DNA from: an uncultured Enterocloster sp.
GTDB lineage: Bacteria > Bacillota > Clostridia > Lachnospirales > Lachnospiraceae
Assembly: GCA_944382045.1 (NCBI GenBank)
Contig: CALWMT010000005.1
Coordinates: 1 to 24,036, forward strand
DNA length: 24,036 bases
Reading direction: 5' to 3'
Below are positions 1 through 7,673 of the stretch, piece after piece. A model generated the notes under the pieces. The model searched no databases, was not told the origin of the DNA, and worked only from the letters and a program-made list of their open reading frames with translations. How positions within the stretch are numbered: position 1 is the stretch's first letter; every line of letters starts with the position of its first letter. The translations under genes and the position numbers were made by a program.

Positions 1-1
1 C

Positions 2-439
2 CAGGGGCCGCGGGATCCGAGAGAGGGAATCCTGACCGGGGATTTTGTGCGCATTCTTCTCGTGCAGGGAGGGATGATCGGCGCCGCCACCATGTGGGCC
101 TACGGGCTGGGGCTCATAGCGGGAGGTCCCGGCACAGCCAGCACCATGGCCTTTTCCACCTTGACTCTGGCGCGGCTGTTCCATGGATTTAACTGCAGAA
201 GCAGCCGAAGCCTGCTCCGCCTGGGACTGTTTACCAACCTCTACAGTCTGGCGGCCTTTGGGCTGGGAGCAGCTCTTTTGGGGGCGGTGCTCTTTGTGCC
301 GGGCCTTCAGGCCATGTTTGATGTGGAAGCCCTGCGGCCGGGACTGGCGGCCGCAGTGGCCTGCGGCGCCTTTCTGCCTACCCTGGGAATTCAGCTGGGG
401 AAGATGGGACGGGAGCTTTTGGCGGGGGAGCAGGCTTGA
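2..439 (+). CDS. Calcium-type P-type ATPase, C-terminal end (5' truncated by window)
   Basis: The reading frame is open from base 2 and continues from outside the window. A GTG at 47 is an internal Val codon, not a start. The first residues read GPRDPREGILTGDF, matching the loop before the last membrane helices of SERCA/PMR1-type calcium pumps. Next come a helix (VRILLVQGGMIGAATMWAYG), the family signature around AFSTLTLARLFHGFNCRS, and two further hydrophobic segments ending near KMGREL. This is the cation-ATPase C-terminal domain, which forms the last transmembrane helices of the ion path. The phosphorylation and nucleotide domains would lie upstream and cannot be seen. These pumps export Ca2+ (some Mn2+) using ATP. 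The family is confident from the visible end; the ion is inferred from family resemblance. It is followed by 249 bp without a gene. Confidence 0.85.
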   Translation, partial: QGPRDPREGILTGDFVRILLVQGGMIGAATMWAYGLGLIAGGPGTASTMAFSTLTLARLFHGFNCRSSRSLLRLGLFTNLYSLAAFGLGAALLGAVLFVPGLQAMFDVEALRPGLAAAVACGAFLPTLGIQLGKMGRELLAGEQA

Positions 440-472
440 GGCGGGGGCCTGCATATAGCTACCCGCCAGGAG

Positions 473-610
473 GCAGACGGCGGAATCTTCTTGTCCGGCA
501 TGCGCCGGCCAAGAAGCATCGGATGTACCATCCGATGTGCAAGGATATATCAGTGCCTGTTTACAAGCAAGCTTGACACAGGCACTGGTATATCCTTGCC
601 CGCCGTCTGC
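473..610. repeat. Nested inverted-repeat element, three arms on a closing stem
   Basis: An 11-bp closing stem pairs 473-483 with 600-610 perfectly. Inside it are three adjacent hairpins. Arm 1 pairs 487-493 with 510-516 and 495-499 with 504-508, with a loop at 500-503. Arm 2 pairs 517-525 with 529-537, nine perfect pairs on a 3-nt loop. Arm 3 pairs 539-560 with 578-599, 22 pairs with one G-T, plus an inner 4-bp stem 564-567/572-575. Nearly every base is paired, giving a cloverleaf-like four-way junction. No T-run follows 610, so it is not an intrinsic terminator. It could be a MITE/REP-like palindromic repeat or a structured RNA. The strand cannot be told, and I recognise no known family. The rest of the 440-688 gap holds a short GC hairpin (441-445/462-466) and the possible promoter noted separately. 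Confidence 0.75.
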
Positions 611-624
611 TATAGGGACAAAAA

Positions 625-654
625 TTGTGGAAATATTCGGGAGAATGTGATAAA
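625..654 (+). promoter_or_regulatory. Possible promoter of the FAH-glgB-M20 gene group
   Basis: TTGTGG at 625-630 and GATAAA at 649-654 are separated by 18 bp, about 35 bp upstream of the FAH-family start. Both boxes are imperfect matches to the sigma-A consensus. The position, just after the inverted-repeat element and before the first gene of a co-directional group, is the main support. Confidence 0.3.
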
Positions 655-688
655 GTAATCAGTAAGAAGAACAGGAGGCCATGATGAC

Positions 689-1582
689 ATGAGACTTGTT
701 ACTTATGAGATTGAGCACAGAGAAGGGCTGGGGGTGATGAGCAGGGACGGGAGATGGATTTTTCCTCTGCGGTCTCTGGATATGGATTATAAGACCATGC
801 AGCAGCTCATTGAAAACATCAGCGAGTCAGAGAAACAGCTTTTGGAATATACATCCTCCAAGGACCCCTACAAGATACGGGGAGCGGTCCCTATGGAGGA
901 GGCAAGGCTCCTTGCGCCCATCCCCTATCCGCAGCAGGATGTGATCTGCCTGGGTATTAATTATATGGATCATGCGGAGGAGTCGGCTAGGTTTAAGAAG
1001 GAGGCGTTCACCGGGGAACGGCCTTACGCAGTGTATTTTTCTAAGCGGGTGAATCGTGCGGTGAATCCAGGGGAGGGAATCCCGAGCCACAGCGATATCG
1101 TCACAGATCTGGACTATGAGGCGGAGATGGCGGTGATTATAGGAAAAGAGGCCAGCCATGTGCCGGAGGACCAGGTAAAGGATTACATATTTGGTTATAC
1201 TATTATCAATGATGTGAGCGCCAGAACCATTCAAAACCGGCATAAGCAGTGGTATTTTGGCAAGAGCATGGACGGCTTCCTGCCCATGGGGCCCTGCATT
1301 GCCACGGTGGATGAGCTGGAATTTCCGCCCAAGGTTCAGGTTCAATCACGGGTGAACGGTGAGCTGCGCCAGAACGAGAATACCAGCCGGCTTATCTTTG
1401 GGATTGAGCATATTGTGAGTGAGCTCTCCCAGGGCATGACGCTGAAGCCGGGGACGCTTATCGCTACCGGCACACCTGCGGGAGCGGGAATGGGCTTTAA
1501 CCCGCCCAAATTTTTAAAGCCTGGGGATGTCGTAGAGTGTTCCGTGGAGGGAATCGGCTCTATCGTGAATCCGGTTGTGTAG
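689..1582 (+). CDS. Fumarylacetoacetate hydrolase (FAH) family protein
   Basis: A 297-residue cytoplasmic protein of the FAH superfamily, whose members act on 2-keto/enol acids as hydrolases, hydratase-isomerases, acylpyruvases or oxaloacetate decarboxylases. The visible FAH core includes GINYMDHAEE (residues 89-98, His95), the metal-binding stretch DLDYEAEMAVIIGK (Glu144 and Glu146), NDVSAR (Asp175), GKSMDG (Lys192) and LKPGTLIATGTPAG near 252-265. Length and motif order fit the MhpD-like group with an N-terminal extension. The ATG at 689 follows AGGAGG at 673-678. The ATGs at 681 and 684 are too close to that site, and the 681 frame stops after three codons. glgB begins 49 bp downstream. 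The substrate cannot be deduced from the sequence or from the unrelated neighbours. Confidence 0.92.
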   Translation: MRLVTYEIEHREGLGVMSRDGRWIFPLRSLDMDYKTMQQLIENISESEKQLLEYTSSKDPYKIRGAVPMEEARLLAPIPYPQQDVICLGINYMDHAEESARFKKEAFTGERPYAVYFSKRVNRAVNPGEGIPSHSDIVTDLDYEAEMAVIIGKEASHVPEDQVKDYIFGYTIINDVSARTIQNRHKQWYFGKSMDGFLPMGPCIATVDELEFPPKVQVQSRVNGELRQNENTSRLIFGIEHIVSELSQGMTLKPGTLIATGTPAGAGMGFNPPKFLKPGDVVECSVEGIGSIVNPVV

Positions 1583-1631
1583 ATGCGCCATTTGTAAGGT
1601 GTTATGAAAATCATAGAAGGGGGACAGATGG

Positions 1632-4181
1632 ATGGAACAGAAATTGTACGATCAGATGGATTGGGCAGGGATTGAGGAGCTGGTGTATTCGGAGGCCTCC
1701 GATCCCCATAGGCTGCTGGGACCTCACGTGACAGAGGATGGCCTCCTTATTCAGGCCTTTATCCCAGGAGCGCAGTCCATTACCGTGAAGCTTACGGGAA
1801 ATGGAAAGAAATATCCGATGGAGCTGGCGGACGAGGCAGGCTTTTTTGCCGTGCTGGTTCCGAGAAAGACCGTGGCAGCGTATACGCTGCTGGTTACCTT
1901 TGAGGGCGGCGGACAGGAGGAGCTTCATGACCCTTACGCCTTTGCGCCGCTGTATACGGACGAGGACATCAAGAAATTCGCGGCGGGCATTCACTACAAT
2001 ATATATGAGAAAATGGGCGCGCATCCCATGACCATTGACGGGGTGGAGGGCGTGTATTTTTCCGTGTGGGCGCCCTGCGCCATGCGGGTCAGCGTGGTTG
2101 GCGATTTCAACCAATGGGATGGCCGGCGCCATCAGATGCGGAAGGTGGGCTGGGACGACGCCTGCATTTTCGAGCTGTTTATTCCGGGCCTCAAGCAGGG
2201 GGATATCTACAAGTATGAGATCAAGACGCGGCACGGGGAGCCCATGCTGAAGGCGGATCCCTATGCCAACTATGCGGAGCTTCGGCCCAATACCGCCTCC
2301 GTGATCTGGGATATTAACCGCTATCAGTGGCAGGATAAGGCGTGGATGGAGAAGCGGGCTAAGACGGATACCAAGGACAAGCCCATGAACATCTACGAGG
2401 TGCACCTGGGCTCCTGGATCCGCAAGGAGCTGGCAGTGGACGAGGCGGGAGAGCCCATCACAGGCTCCGAGTTCTACAACTACCGGGAGACCGCCGAGCG
2501 GCTGGCTGCCTATGTGAAGGAGATGGGCTACACCCATGTGGAGCTGATGCCGGTGATGGAGCATCCTCTGGACGGCTCCTGGGGCTATCAGGTCACGGGC
2601 TACTATGCGCCCACCAGCCGGTACGGCACACCGGATGATTTCATGGCATTTATGGACTACATGCACCAGCAGGGAATCGGTGTGATTCTTGACTGGGTGC
2701 CGGCCCATTTCCCCAGGGACGCCTACGGCATGGCGGCCTTTGACGGAACCTGCGTCTATGAGCATGCGGATCCCCGGAAGGGGGCGCATCCCCATTGGGG
2801 CACCCTGATTTACAATTATGGGCGGCCCGGCGTCTCCAACTTCCTCATTGCCAATGCCCTCTTCTGGGCGGACAAGTACCATGCGGACGGCATCCGCATG
2901 GACGCGGTGGCTTCCATGCTCTACCTGGATTATGGCAAGAACGACGGGGAGTGGGTGGCCAACATCTACGGCGGCAATGAAAACCTGGAGGCCGTGGAGT
3001 TCTTAAAGCACCTGAACACCGTGTTTAAGGGGAGAAAGGACGGGGCGGTTCTCATCGCCGAGGAGTCCACGGCCTGGCCTATGATTACGGGCAAGCCTGC
3101 GGACGGCGGCCTGGGCTTTGACTATAAGTGGAACATGGGATGGATGAATGATTTCCTCAGCTATATGAAATGCGATCCCTATTTCCGCAACTATCATTAC
3201 GGGGAGCTGACCTTCTCCATGCTTTACGCCTACAGCGAGGACTTTGTGCTGGTGTTCTCCCATGACGAGGTGGTCCACGGCAAGGGCTCCATGATGGGCA
3301 AGATGCCCGGGGACACCCTGGAGAAAAAGGCGGAGAACCTGCGGGCAGCTTACGGATTCATGATTGGACATCCCGGCAAGAAGCTTCTGTTTATGGGACA
3401 GGAGTATGGGCAGATAGACGAGTGGAATGAGAACGCCTCCCTGGAGTGGAACCTGTTAGAGTACCCGCTCCACAAGAATATGCAGACCTATGTGAAGGCT
3501 CTCAATAAGCTCTACCTGGAGCACCCGGCTCTCTATGAGCAGGATTACGCGCCGGAGGGATTTGAGTGGATCAACTGCAGCTACCAGAAGGAAAGCATGG
3601 TTATGTTCCTGCGCCGCAGCCGGGACGCCAAGGAGACCCTGCTCTTTGTCTGCAATTTCGACACCGTGGATCACGAGAAATTCCGGGTGGGCGTGCCCTT
3701 TGCCGGAAAGTACAAGGAGATTTTAAACAGCGATTCCAAGGAATTCGGCGGAAACGGCCTGGGGAATGCCCGGGTGAAGACGGCCAAGAAGCTGGAGTGG
3801 GACGAGAGGGAGTATTCCATCGAGATCCATATCCCGCCCATGAGCTGCCTGGTGTTCTCCTGTACGCCTGAGCCGGTAAAGGAGAAGGAAAAGAAAAAGA
3901 GCGGAAAGGCCGCTGCAAAGCCGGGAAAGAGCGCTGCCGCCTCCGCGCCGAAAGCGAAGCCGGAAAAGAGCGCCGCTGCCCCGGAGGTGAAGCCAAAGGC
4001 AGAGCCCGAAAAGCTGACTACAGCAAAGCAGGAGCCGGAGAAGCTCGCCACAGCGAAGAAGGAGCCGCACAAGGTAGCGACGGCCAAGAAGGAACCCGAA
4101 AAGCTTGCGACAGCGAAGAAGGAGCCCGAAAAGCTTGCAACGGCCAAGAAGGAGCCGGAGAAGCTTGAGGAAAAGAAGTAA
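1632..4181 (+). CDS. glgB: 1,4-alpha-glucan branching enzyme (GH13) with Lys-rich repeat tail
   Basis: Makes alpha-1,6 branches in glycogen by cutting an alpha-1,4 chain and transferring it. Residues 15-110 resemble the GlgB N-terminal module. A CBM48-like module (GVYFSVWAP...VGDFNQWDG) covers about 138-230. The GH13 barrel covers about 250-640, followed by the beta-sandwich to about 745. Catalytic residues are Asp424 (GIRMDAV), Glu477 (IAEEST) and the His-Asp pair 544-545 (FSHDE); their spacing matches E. coli D405/E458/D526. After residue 745 the protein departs from the family with a roughly 100-residue Lys/Ala/Pro/Glu tail, which is why it is 849 residues long rather than the usual 630-730. 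The start follows a GAAGGGGG ribosome site. An ATG at 1628 is out of frame. No other glycogen genes are in the window. Confidence 0.96.
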   Translation: MEQKLYDQMDWAGIEELVYSEASDPHRLLGPHVTEDGLLIQAFIPGAQSITVKLTGNGKKYPMELADEAGFFAVLVPRKTVAAYTLLVTFEGGGQEELHDPYAFAPLYTDEDIKKFAAGIHYNIYEKMGAHPMTIDGVEGVYFSVWAPCAMRVSVVGDFNQWDGRRHQMRKVGWDDACIFELFIPGLKQGDIYKYEIKTRHGEPMLKADPYANYAELRPNTASVIWDINRYQWQDKAWMEKRAKTDTKDKPMNIYEVHLGSWIRKELAVDEAGEPITGSEFYNYRETAERLAAYVKEMGYTHVELMPVMEHPLDGSWGYQVTGYYAPTSRYGTPDDFMAFMDYMHQQGIGVILDWVPAHFPRDAYGMAAFDGTCVYEHADPRKGAHPHWGTLIYNYGRPGVSNFLIANALFWADKYHADGIRMDAVASMLYLDYGKNDGEWVANIYGGNENLEAVEFLKHLNTVFKGRKDGAVLIAEESTAWPMITGKPADGGLGFDYKWNMGWMNDFLSYMKCDPYFRNYHYGELTFSMLYAYSEDFVLVFSHDEVVHGKGSMMGKMPGDTLEKKAENLRAAYGFMIGHPGKKLLFMGQEYGQIDEWNENASLEWNLLEYPLHKNMQTYVKALNKLYLEHPALYEQDYAPEGFEWINCSYQKESMVMFLRRSRDAKETLLFVCNFDTVDHEKFRVGVPFAGKYKEILNSDSKEFGGNGLGNARVKTAKKLEWDEREYSIEIHIPPMSCLVFSCTPEPVKEKEKKKSGKAAAKPGKSAAASAPKAKPEKSAAAPEVKPKAEPEKLTTAKQEPEKLATAKKEPHKVATAKKEPEKLATAKKEPEKLATAKKEPEKLEEKK
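4002..4178 (+). repeat. 30-bp tandem repeat encoding the decapeptide tail of GlgB
   Basis: Six in-frame units start at 4002, 4032, 4062, 4092, 4122 and 4152, the last being 27 bp. They encode variants of EPEKLATAKK (residues 791-849). Units four and five are identical in protein and nearly so in DNA; the third reads EPHKVATAKK. Because the unit is a multiple of three, copy-number change would lengthen or shorten the tail without breaking the frame. The segment before it (about 745-790) is also Lys/Ala/Pro-rich but not regularly periodic. Confidence 0.93.
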
Positions 4182-4229
4182 GCATAAAGCATAGAGAGTC
4201 CCCCGAAGGCTTTTTGCGAGGAGGGAAAA

Positions 4230-5390
4230 ATGGACAGAGACACGTTAAGGGAGCAGCTGACAGAGTGGAGGCGCTATCTTCATGCGCATCCGGAGAGTGC
4301 CTTTGAGGAGGTAAATACCGCCGCTTTTGTGGCAGACCGGCTCCGGGAAATGGGAATAGAGGTGGAGACTGGCATAGGAAGGACAGGCGTTGTGGGGACA
4401 CTGCGGGCAGGAAACGGAAGGGGGGCTGTCGGTCTGCGGGCAGATATGGACTGCAACTGCATTCAGGAGCTGGCAGACGAGCTTCCCTATAGGTCCCAGA
4501 TCCCCGGACGGATGCATGCCTGCGGCCACGATGGCCATACGGCGGCCCTTTTGGGAGCGGCAAAAATTTTGTCGGAGAGCAGAGACTTTTCAGGGACTGT
4601 GCGCTTCGTATTTCAGCCAGCGGAGGAACCCGGTTATGGAGCGAAGGCTATGATTGCGGACGGCTTTTTTGAGAGATTCCCGGTGGATGAGATGTATGGT
4701 CTGCACAATATGCCCCAATACCCGGCAGGGATCTTTGCTGTCCGTGCGGGGGGAATTATGGCCGGCGAGGATAATTTTACGATCCGCATCAAAGGGAAAG
4801 GGGGACATGCCTCCGCACCGGATGTAGTGCGGGACCCGTTGGTGACGGCGGCGGAGATTATCTGCGCCCTTCAGACGATAGTGGCAAGAAATGTGGCGCC
4901 TGCGGATACAGCGGTGATTTCCTGCACAGAGCTTGAGACGGACGGCGCCCACAATGCGATTCCCTCCCATGTGGTGATCCGGGGGGATACAAGGAGCTTT
5001 ACCCCGGAGGTGTCGAAGCTGATCGAGGAACGGATGCGCGCAGTCTGTACCCATATCTGCCAGATGAACGGGGCGTCGTGCGAATTTACCTATACCCATG
5101 AATTTTCCCCCACCTTCAACTGGAAGGAGAACGCTGCTTATGCGGCCAGGGCGGCCAAGGCGGCAGCAGGTGCGGATAAGGTTGTGGAGGACTGCAGTCC
5201 GCTGATGGTTTCTGAGGACTTTGGCTGCTTCATTCAGGAGGTGCCCGGCTGCTTTGTGTTTCTCGGAAACCGCAGGGAGGGAGAGGAGCCTGTGCCGCTC
5301 CACAATTCTCGGTTCAACTATAACGATGATATCCTAGTGGCTGGCGCGGAGTTCTTCGCGGAGCTGGTCAGGGAACGGCTTCCGAAATAG
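4230..5390 (+). CDS. M20 family amidohydrolase (hippurate hydrolase / N-acyl-amino-acid deacylase type)
   Basis: A 386-residue cytoplasmic metallopeptidase-fold enzyme that removes an acyl group from an amino acid or related amide. Motifs of the M20D/HipO-like group are present: RRYLHAHPE (14-22), GLRADMD (68-74), HACGHDGH (96-103, with Cys98 and His100 as expected metal ligands), PAEEPG (Glu132-Glu133), GLHN (His159) and LHNS near the end (His358). The dimerisation domain lies around 180-300 (IKGKGGHASAP). The usual DALPI after RADMD is replaced by DCNCI, which may alter the substrate pocket. The ATG follows GAGGAGGG at 4218-4225. It lies 48 bp after glgB with no terminator between, so co-transcription is likely, but no shared pathway is evident. 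It ends facing ktrA. Confidence 0.93.
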   Translation: MDRDTLREQLTEWRRYLHAHPESAFEEVNTAAFVADRLREMGIEVETGIGRTGVVGTLRAGNGRGAVGLRADMDCNCIQELADELPYRSQIPGRMHACGHDGHTAALLGAAKILSESRDFSGTVRFVFQPAEEPGYGAKAMIADGFFERFPVDEMYGLHNMPQYPAGIFAVRAGGIMAGEDNFTIRIKGKGGHASAPDVVRDPLVTAAEIICALQTIVARNVAPADTAVISCTELETDGAHNAIPSHVVIRGDTRSFTPEVSKLIEERMRAVCTHICQMNGASCEFTYTHEFSPTFNWKENAAYAARAAKAAAGADKVVEDCSPLMVSEDFGCFIQEVPGCFVFLGNRREGEEPVPLHNSRFNYNDDILVAGAEFFAELVRERLPK

Positions 5391-5409
5391 AAAATGCTAT
5401 TTTGCAAAT

Positions 5410-5446
5410 AAAAAAACGGGATACCGAGCATGCTCGGCGTCCCGTT
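5410..5446 (-). terminator. Intrinsic terminator of the ktrBA operon
   Basis: On the minus strand, a stem pairs 5446-5439 with 5415-5422 and, after one mismatch, 5437-5433 with 5424-5428, with a small loop. It is followed directly by seven T (the A-run at 5410-5416). It lies 13 bp after the ktrA stop. In the plus direction only CGTGATTTAT follows the stem, so it should stop M20-gene transcripts poorly. Confidence 0.9.
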
Positions 5447-5458
5447 CGTGATTTATGG

Positions 5459-6136
5459 TTACTGCTCCTCCGACCATTCGGACAGGTTTAAAAGCCCGTC
5501 CCTGCTGCCGGAGAGGAAGAGAATGTCACCCTTGCAGAAGCTGTAGTCTGGCTTTACATTTTCCATCACCTTGGAGCCATTGGCGATGGCGATGATATTT
5601 AAGCCAAAGCGGGAGCGCAGATCGGCCTCCACAACGGTCTTTCCCACCAGCTTTTCGGGAACGATAAGCTTGGAGATGGTGAGGCGTTCGCTGAGCTGGA
5701 TGAAATCCAGAACCCGCACGGTCTCCAGACGGTTTGCCAGCCGGATGGCCATATCGCGTTCGGGATACACCACCTCAGCCCCCAGCTTTGCCAGGATTTC
5801 CCCGTGCTCCGCGCTGTTGGCTTTGGAGACAACCTTGGGGATCCCAAGGCTTACCAGATTCAGCGTGGTGAGAATGGAGGTGGCAATCTGCTCCCCGATG
5901 CAGACCACGGCCACATCACAGTTCTGGATGCCGGTCTCTGCCAAGGTTTTCTTGTCGAGGGTTTTGACCACGAAGGCATTTTCCGTATATTCCCGCATTT
6001 CCCGGACCTTTTCCTCGTCCCCGTCCAGAACGAGAAGCTCTGCGCCCGACTTGGCCAGTTCCATGGCCAGCGCATATCCAAAACGTCCCAACCCTACGAT
6101 TCCATAGGTGAGAGTTTCCAATTTCTTTTTGCTCAT
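5459..6136 (-). CDS. ktrA: Ktr potassium uptake regulatory subunit (RCK domain)
   Basis: A 225-residue cytoplasmic ring subunit that gates the KtrB membrane channel. The N-terminal Rossmann RCK domain carries YGIVGLGRFG (11-20) and the acidic residue ending strand 2 (LVLDGDEE, around Asp38), which binds adenine nucleotides. A C-terminal RCK_C domain covers about 141-217 (LTISKLIVPEKLVGKTV...LFLSG). The length matches single-RCK KtrA/KtrC rather than the double TrkA. In Firmicutes RCK_C often binds cyclic di-AMP; that is family knowledge, not visible here. The start follows GGAGGA (6145-6150). It lies downstream of ktrB on the same strand with a 76-bp gap and is closed by the terminator at 5410-5446. 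Confidence 0.93.
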   Translation of the reverse strand: MSKKKLETLTYGIVGLGRFGYALAMELAKSGAELLVLDGDEEKVREMREYTENAFVVKTLDKKTLAETGIQNCDVAVVCIGEQIATSILTTLNLVSLGIPKVVSKANSAEHGEILAKLGAEVVYPERDMAIRLANRLETVRVLDFIQLSERLTISKLIVPEKLVGKTVVEADLRSRFGLNIIAIANGSKVMENVKPDYSFCKGDILFLSGSRDGLLNLSEWSEEQ

Positions 6137-6212
6137 AATAAAAATCCTCCTAGTATTCTGTTAAATGGAATAAAGCTGCTGTCAAAATCATGCTGCCAAA
6201 TGGCGGCCGGTG

Positions 6213-7511
6213 CTATCCGATGGCGATATTTCCCTCCGGGAAGCTGACGCGCTCGCCTCTGGCGAAATACCACAGGGAAGCAATGGTGAGAGGGCCCAAA
6301 CGGCCGATATACATGGTCACGATGGAGAGAAGCTTGCTCCCGTCGCAGAGATCCGGCGTGATGCCAGTGGACAGCCCCACCGTGCCGAAGGCGCTGGTGA
6401 TCTCAAAGAGGGCATCCACAAGCCGGATGTCCGGCTCCATGACCATCATCAGATAGGTGCCTGTAAATACGACTCCCAGGGCCAAAAGGGTGATGACCGC
6501 CGCCTTACGGAAGGCGTCCTTGGGGATCGCGTAGCGGAAGGCCTTCTCCGAGGTGTTGGTAGCTGCGGACTTGATGCCCTGGATGAGAGCGAAAAATGTA
6601 CTCGTCTTGATACCGCCGCCAGTGGATCCCGGTGAGGCTCCGATGAACATTAAAGCGGTGAGCACCAGCAGGCCCGGGGTGGAAAATGTCCCCAGCGGGT
6701 ATGTGGAGAATCCGGCTGTTCTGGCGGATACACTGTGGAAAAATGCGCCCAGCCAGGTCACATCCTCGGTGAGCTTGATTAATACGGTTCCAATCACAAT
6801 GAGGCAGCCGCTGACGGTGAGCACCACCTTGGCGTGCATGGAGAGCTTGTGCCACTTGAGCCGCTTCACCCACATTTCCCGGATGACCAGAAAGCCGATG
6901 CCGCCGAAAAAGATCAGGGCGCAGGTGGTCAGGTTCAGGAGCACATTGTGGCGGTAGGGGATGAGGTTCTGGAAATTTCCCAGAATGTCAAAGCCCGAGT
7001 TGTTGAAGGCCGCCACGGAGTGAAACAGGCTGATGCCCGCCGCCCGGAGAGGCGGATAATCCTGGACAAAGACCAGGAAGCTTAAAAAAGCCCCGGAGAG
7101 CTCGAAAATCACGGTCACAAGGAAAATGTCCTTGACAAATTTCACCAGTCCTCTTCCGGAATCCAGGTTCATGGCTTCCCGGATCAGCACACGGCCCTTT
7201 AAATTCACCCGGCGTCCCATAGCCACGATAATCCCTGCGCCTACGGCGGTAACCCCAAGTCCTCCCACCTGGATGAGCATGGCCAGGAAAAACTGTCCCA
7301 GGGGAGTAAAGGTATCCCCTGCGTCGATGGCGATGAGGCCGGTGACGCAGACCGCGCTGGTGGAGGTGTAGAGGGCGTCAATGTAGCGCACGGTGACCCC
7401 GTCCTGGATACTGCAGGGCAGCATAAGGAGCAGGGAGCCGGTGAAGATTACCAGGGCAAATCCCAGGGCAATGATGCGGGCCGGGGACTGCTTCTTGATA
7501 AATTCAATCAT
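6213..7511 (-). CDS. ktrB: Ktr/Trk potassium uptake channel subunit
   Basis: A 432-residue integral membrane protein of the SKT superfamily that conducts K+ (usually Na+-dependent in Ktr). Four selectivity loops are visible with their glycines: SAVCVTGL (52-59), AAFNNSGFD (167-175), SARTAGFST (262-270) and SAFGTVGLS (373-381). The intramembrane gating-loop signature GASPGSTGGGIKTSTF lies at 291-306. QVGGLGVTAVGAGI after the first loop and the C-terminal GRLGPLTIASLWYFARGER are typical of KtrB rather than E. coli TrkH. The start follows AGAGGTGA. It is the first gene of a two-gene operon with ktrA. The 5' leader is only about 35 bp, too short for a cyclic di-AMP riboswitch. Confidence 0.95.
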   Translation of the reverse strand: MIEFIKKQSPARIIALGFALVIFTGSLLLMLPCSIQDGVTVRYIDALYTSTSAVCVTGLIAIDAGDTFTPLGQFFLAMLIQVGGLGVTAVGAGIIVAMGRRVNLKGRVLIREAMNLDSGRGLVKFVKDIFLVTVIFELSGAFLSFLVFVQDYPPLRAAGISLFHSVAAFNNSGFDILGNFQNLIPYRHNVLLNLTTCALIFFGGIGFLVIREMWVKRLKWHKLSMHAKVVLTVSGCLIVIGTVLIKLTEDVTWLGAFFHSVSARTAGFSTYPLGTFSTPGLLVLTALMFIGASPGSTGGGIKTSTFFALIQGIKSAATNTSEKAFRYAIPKDAFRKAAVITLLALGVVFTGTYLMMVMEPDIRLVDALFEITSAFGTVGLSTGITPDLCDGSKLLSIVTMYIGRLGPLTIASLWYFARGERVSFPEGNIAIG

Positions 7512-7550
7512 TGTAAGTCACCTCTGTTGTAATGATGTTTGTACTGGCTT

Positions 7551-7579
7551 ATTATACTATATCCAGGATTAAGAAAGAA
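7551..7579 (-). promoter_or_regulatory. Promoter of ktrBA
   Basis: On the minus strand a perfect TATAAT lies at 7556-7551, about 40 bp upstream of the ktrB ATG. The matching -35 position (7579-7574, 17-bp spacer) reads TTCTTT, a poor match. This may mean weak basal activity or help from an activator. Confidence 0.6.
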
Positions 7580-7608
7580 TAAAGATATGAATACGGAACA
7601 GGGAGAAC

Positions 7609-7643
7609 AAAAAGAGCCGCCGCATAATGGGTGCGGCAGCTCT
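7609..7643 (-). terminator. Intrinsic terminator of the repeat-tail membrane protein gene
   Basis: On the minus strand a 12-position stem pairs 7643-7632 with 7613-7624 with one mismatch and a 7-nt loop. Five T follow (the A-run 7609-7613). It lies 30 bp after the stop codon of the 7674-8870 gene and just upstream of the ktrB promoter, insulating the two. Confidence 0.88.
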
Positions 7644-7673
7644 GAAAATAAAAGCTATGGTCTGCTGTGGATA

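Noticed and set aside
560..569. TTTACAAGCA in the inverted-repeat element also present at 16246-16255
   Set aside because: A 10-bp match without any of the flanking stem sequence; no second copy of the element is present.
473..610. Element as an intrinsic terminator of the ATPase gene
   Set aside because: No T-run follows any arm or the closing stem on either strand.
454..615. TATAG repeated at 454-458 and 611-615 as a target-site duplication of the element
   Set aside because: The left copy is 14 bp away from the stem start, so it does not abut the element; a 5-bp match is easily chance.
1611..2882. 423-codon open frame on the minus strand inside glgB
   Set aside because: It is wholly antisense to a glgB with all catalytic motifs, its protein looks like a reverse-frame artefact (His/Leu/Gly/Arg-rich, no motif), and it has no ribosome site. 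It is a by-product of GC-rich codon use.
4002..4178. 30-bp repeats considered as a CRISPR-like array
   Set aside because: Units are contiguous with no spacers and are in frame with glgB.
7512..7560. Cyclic di-AMP (ydaO-type) riboswitch before ktrB
   Set aside because: The leader between a perfect TATAAT and the ATG is only about 35-40 bp, much too short for that riboswitch.
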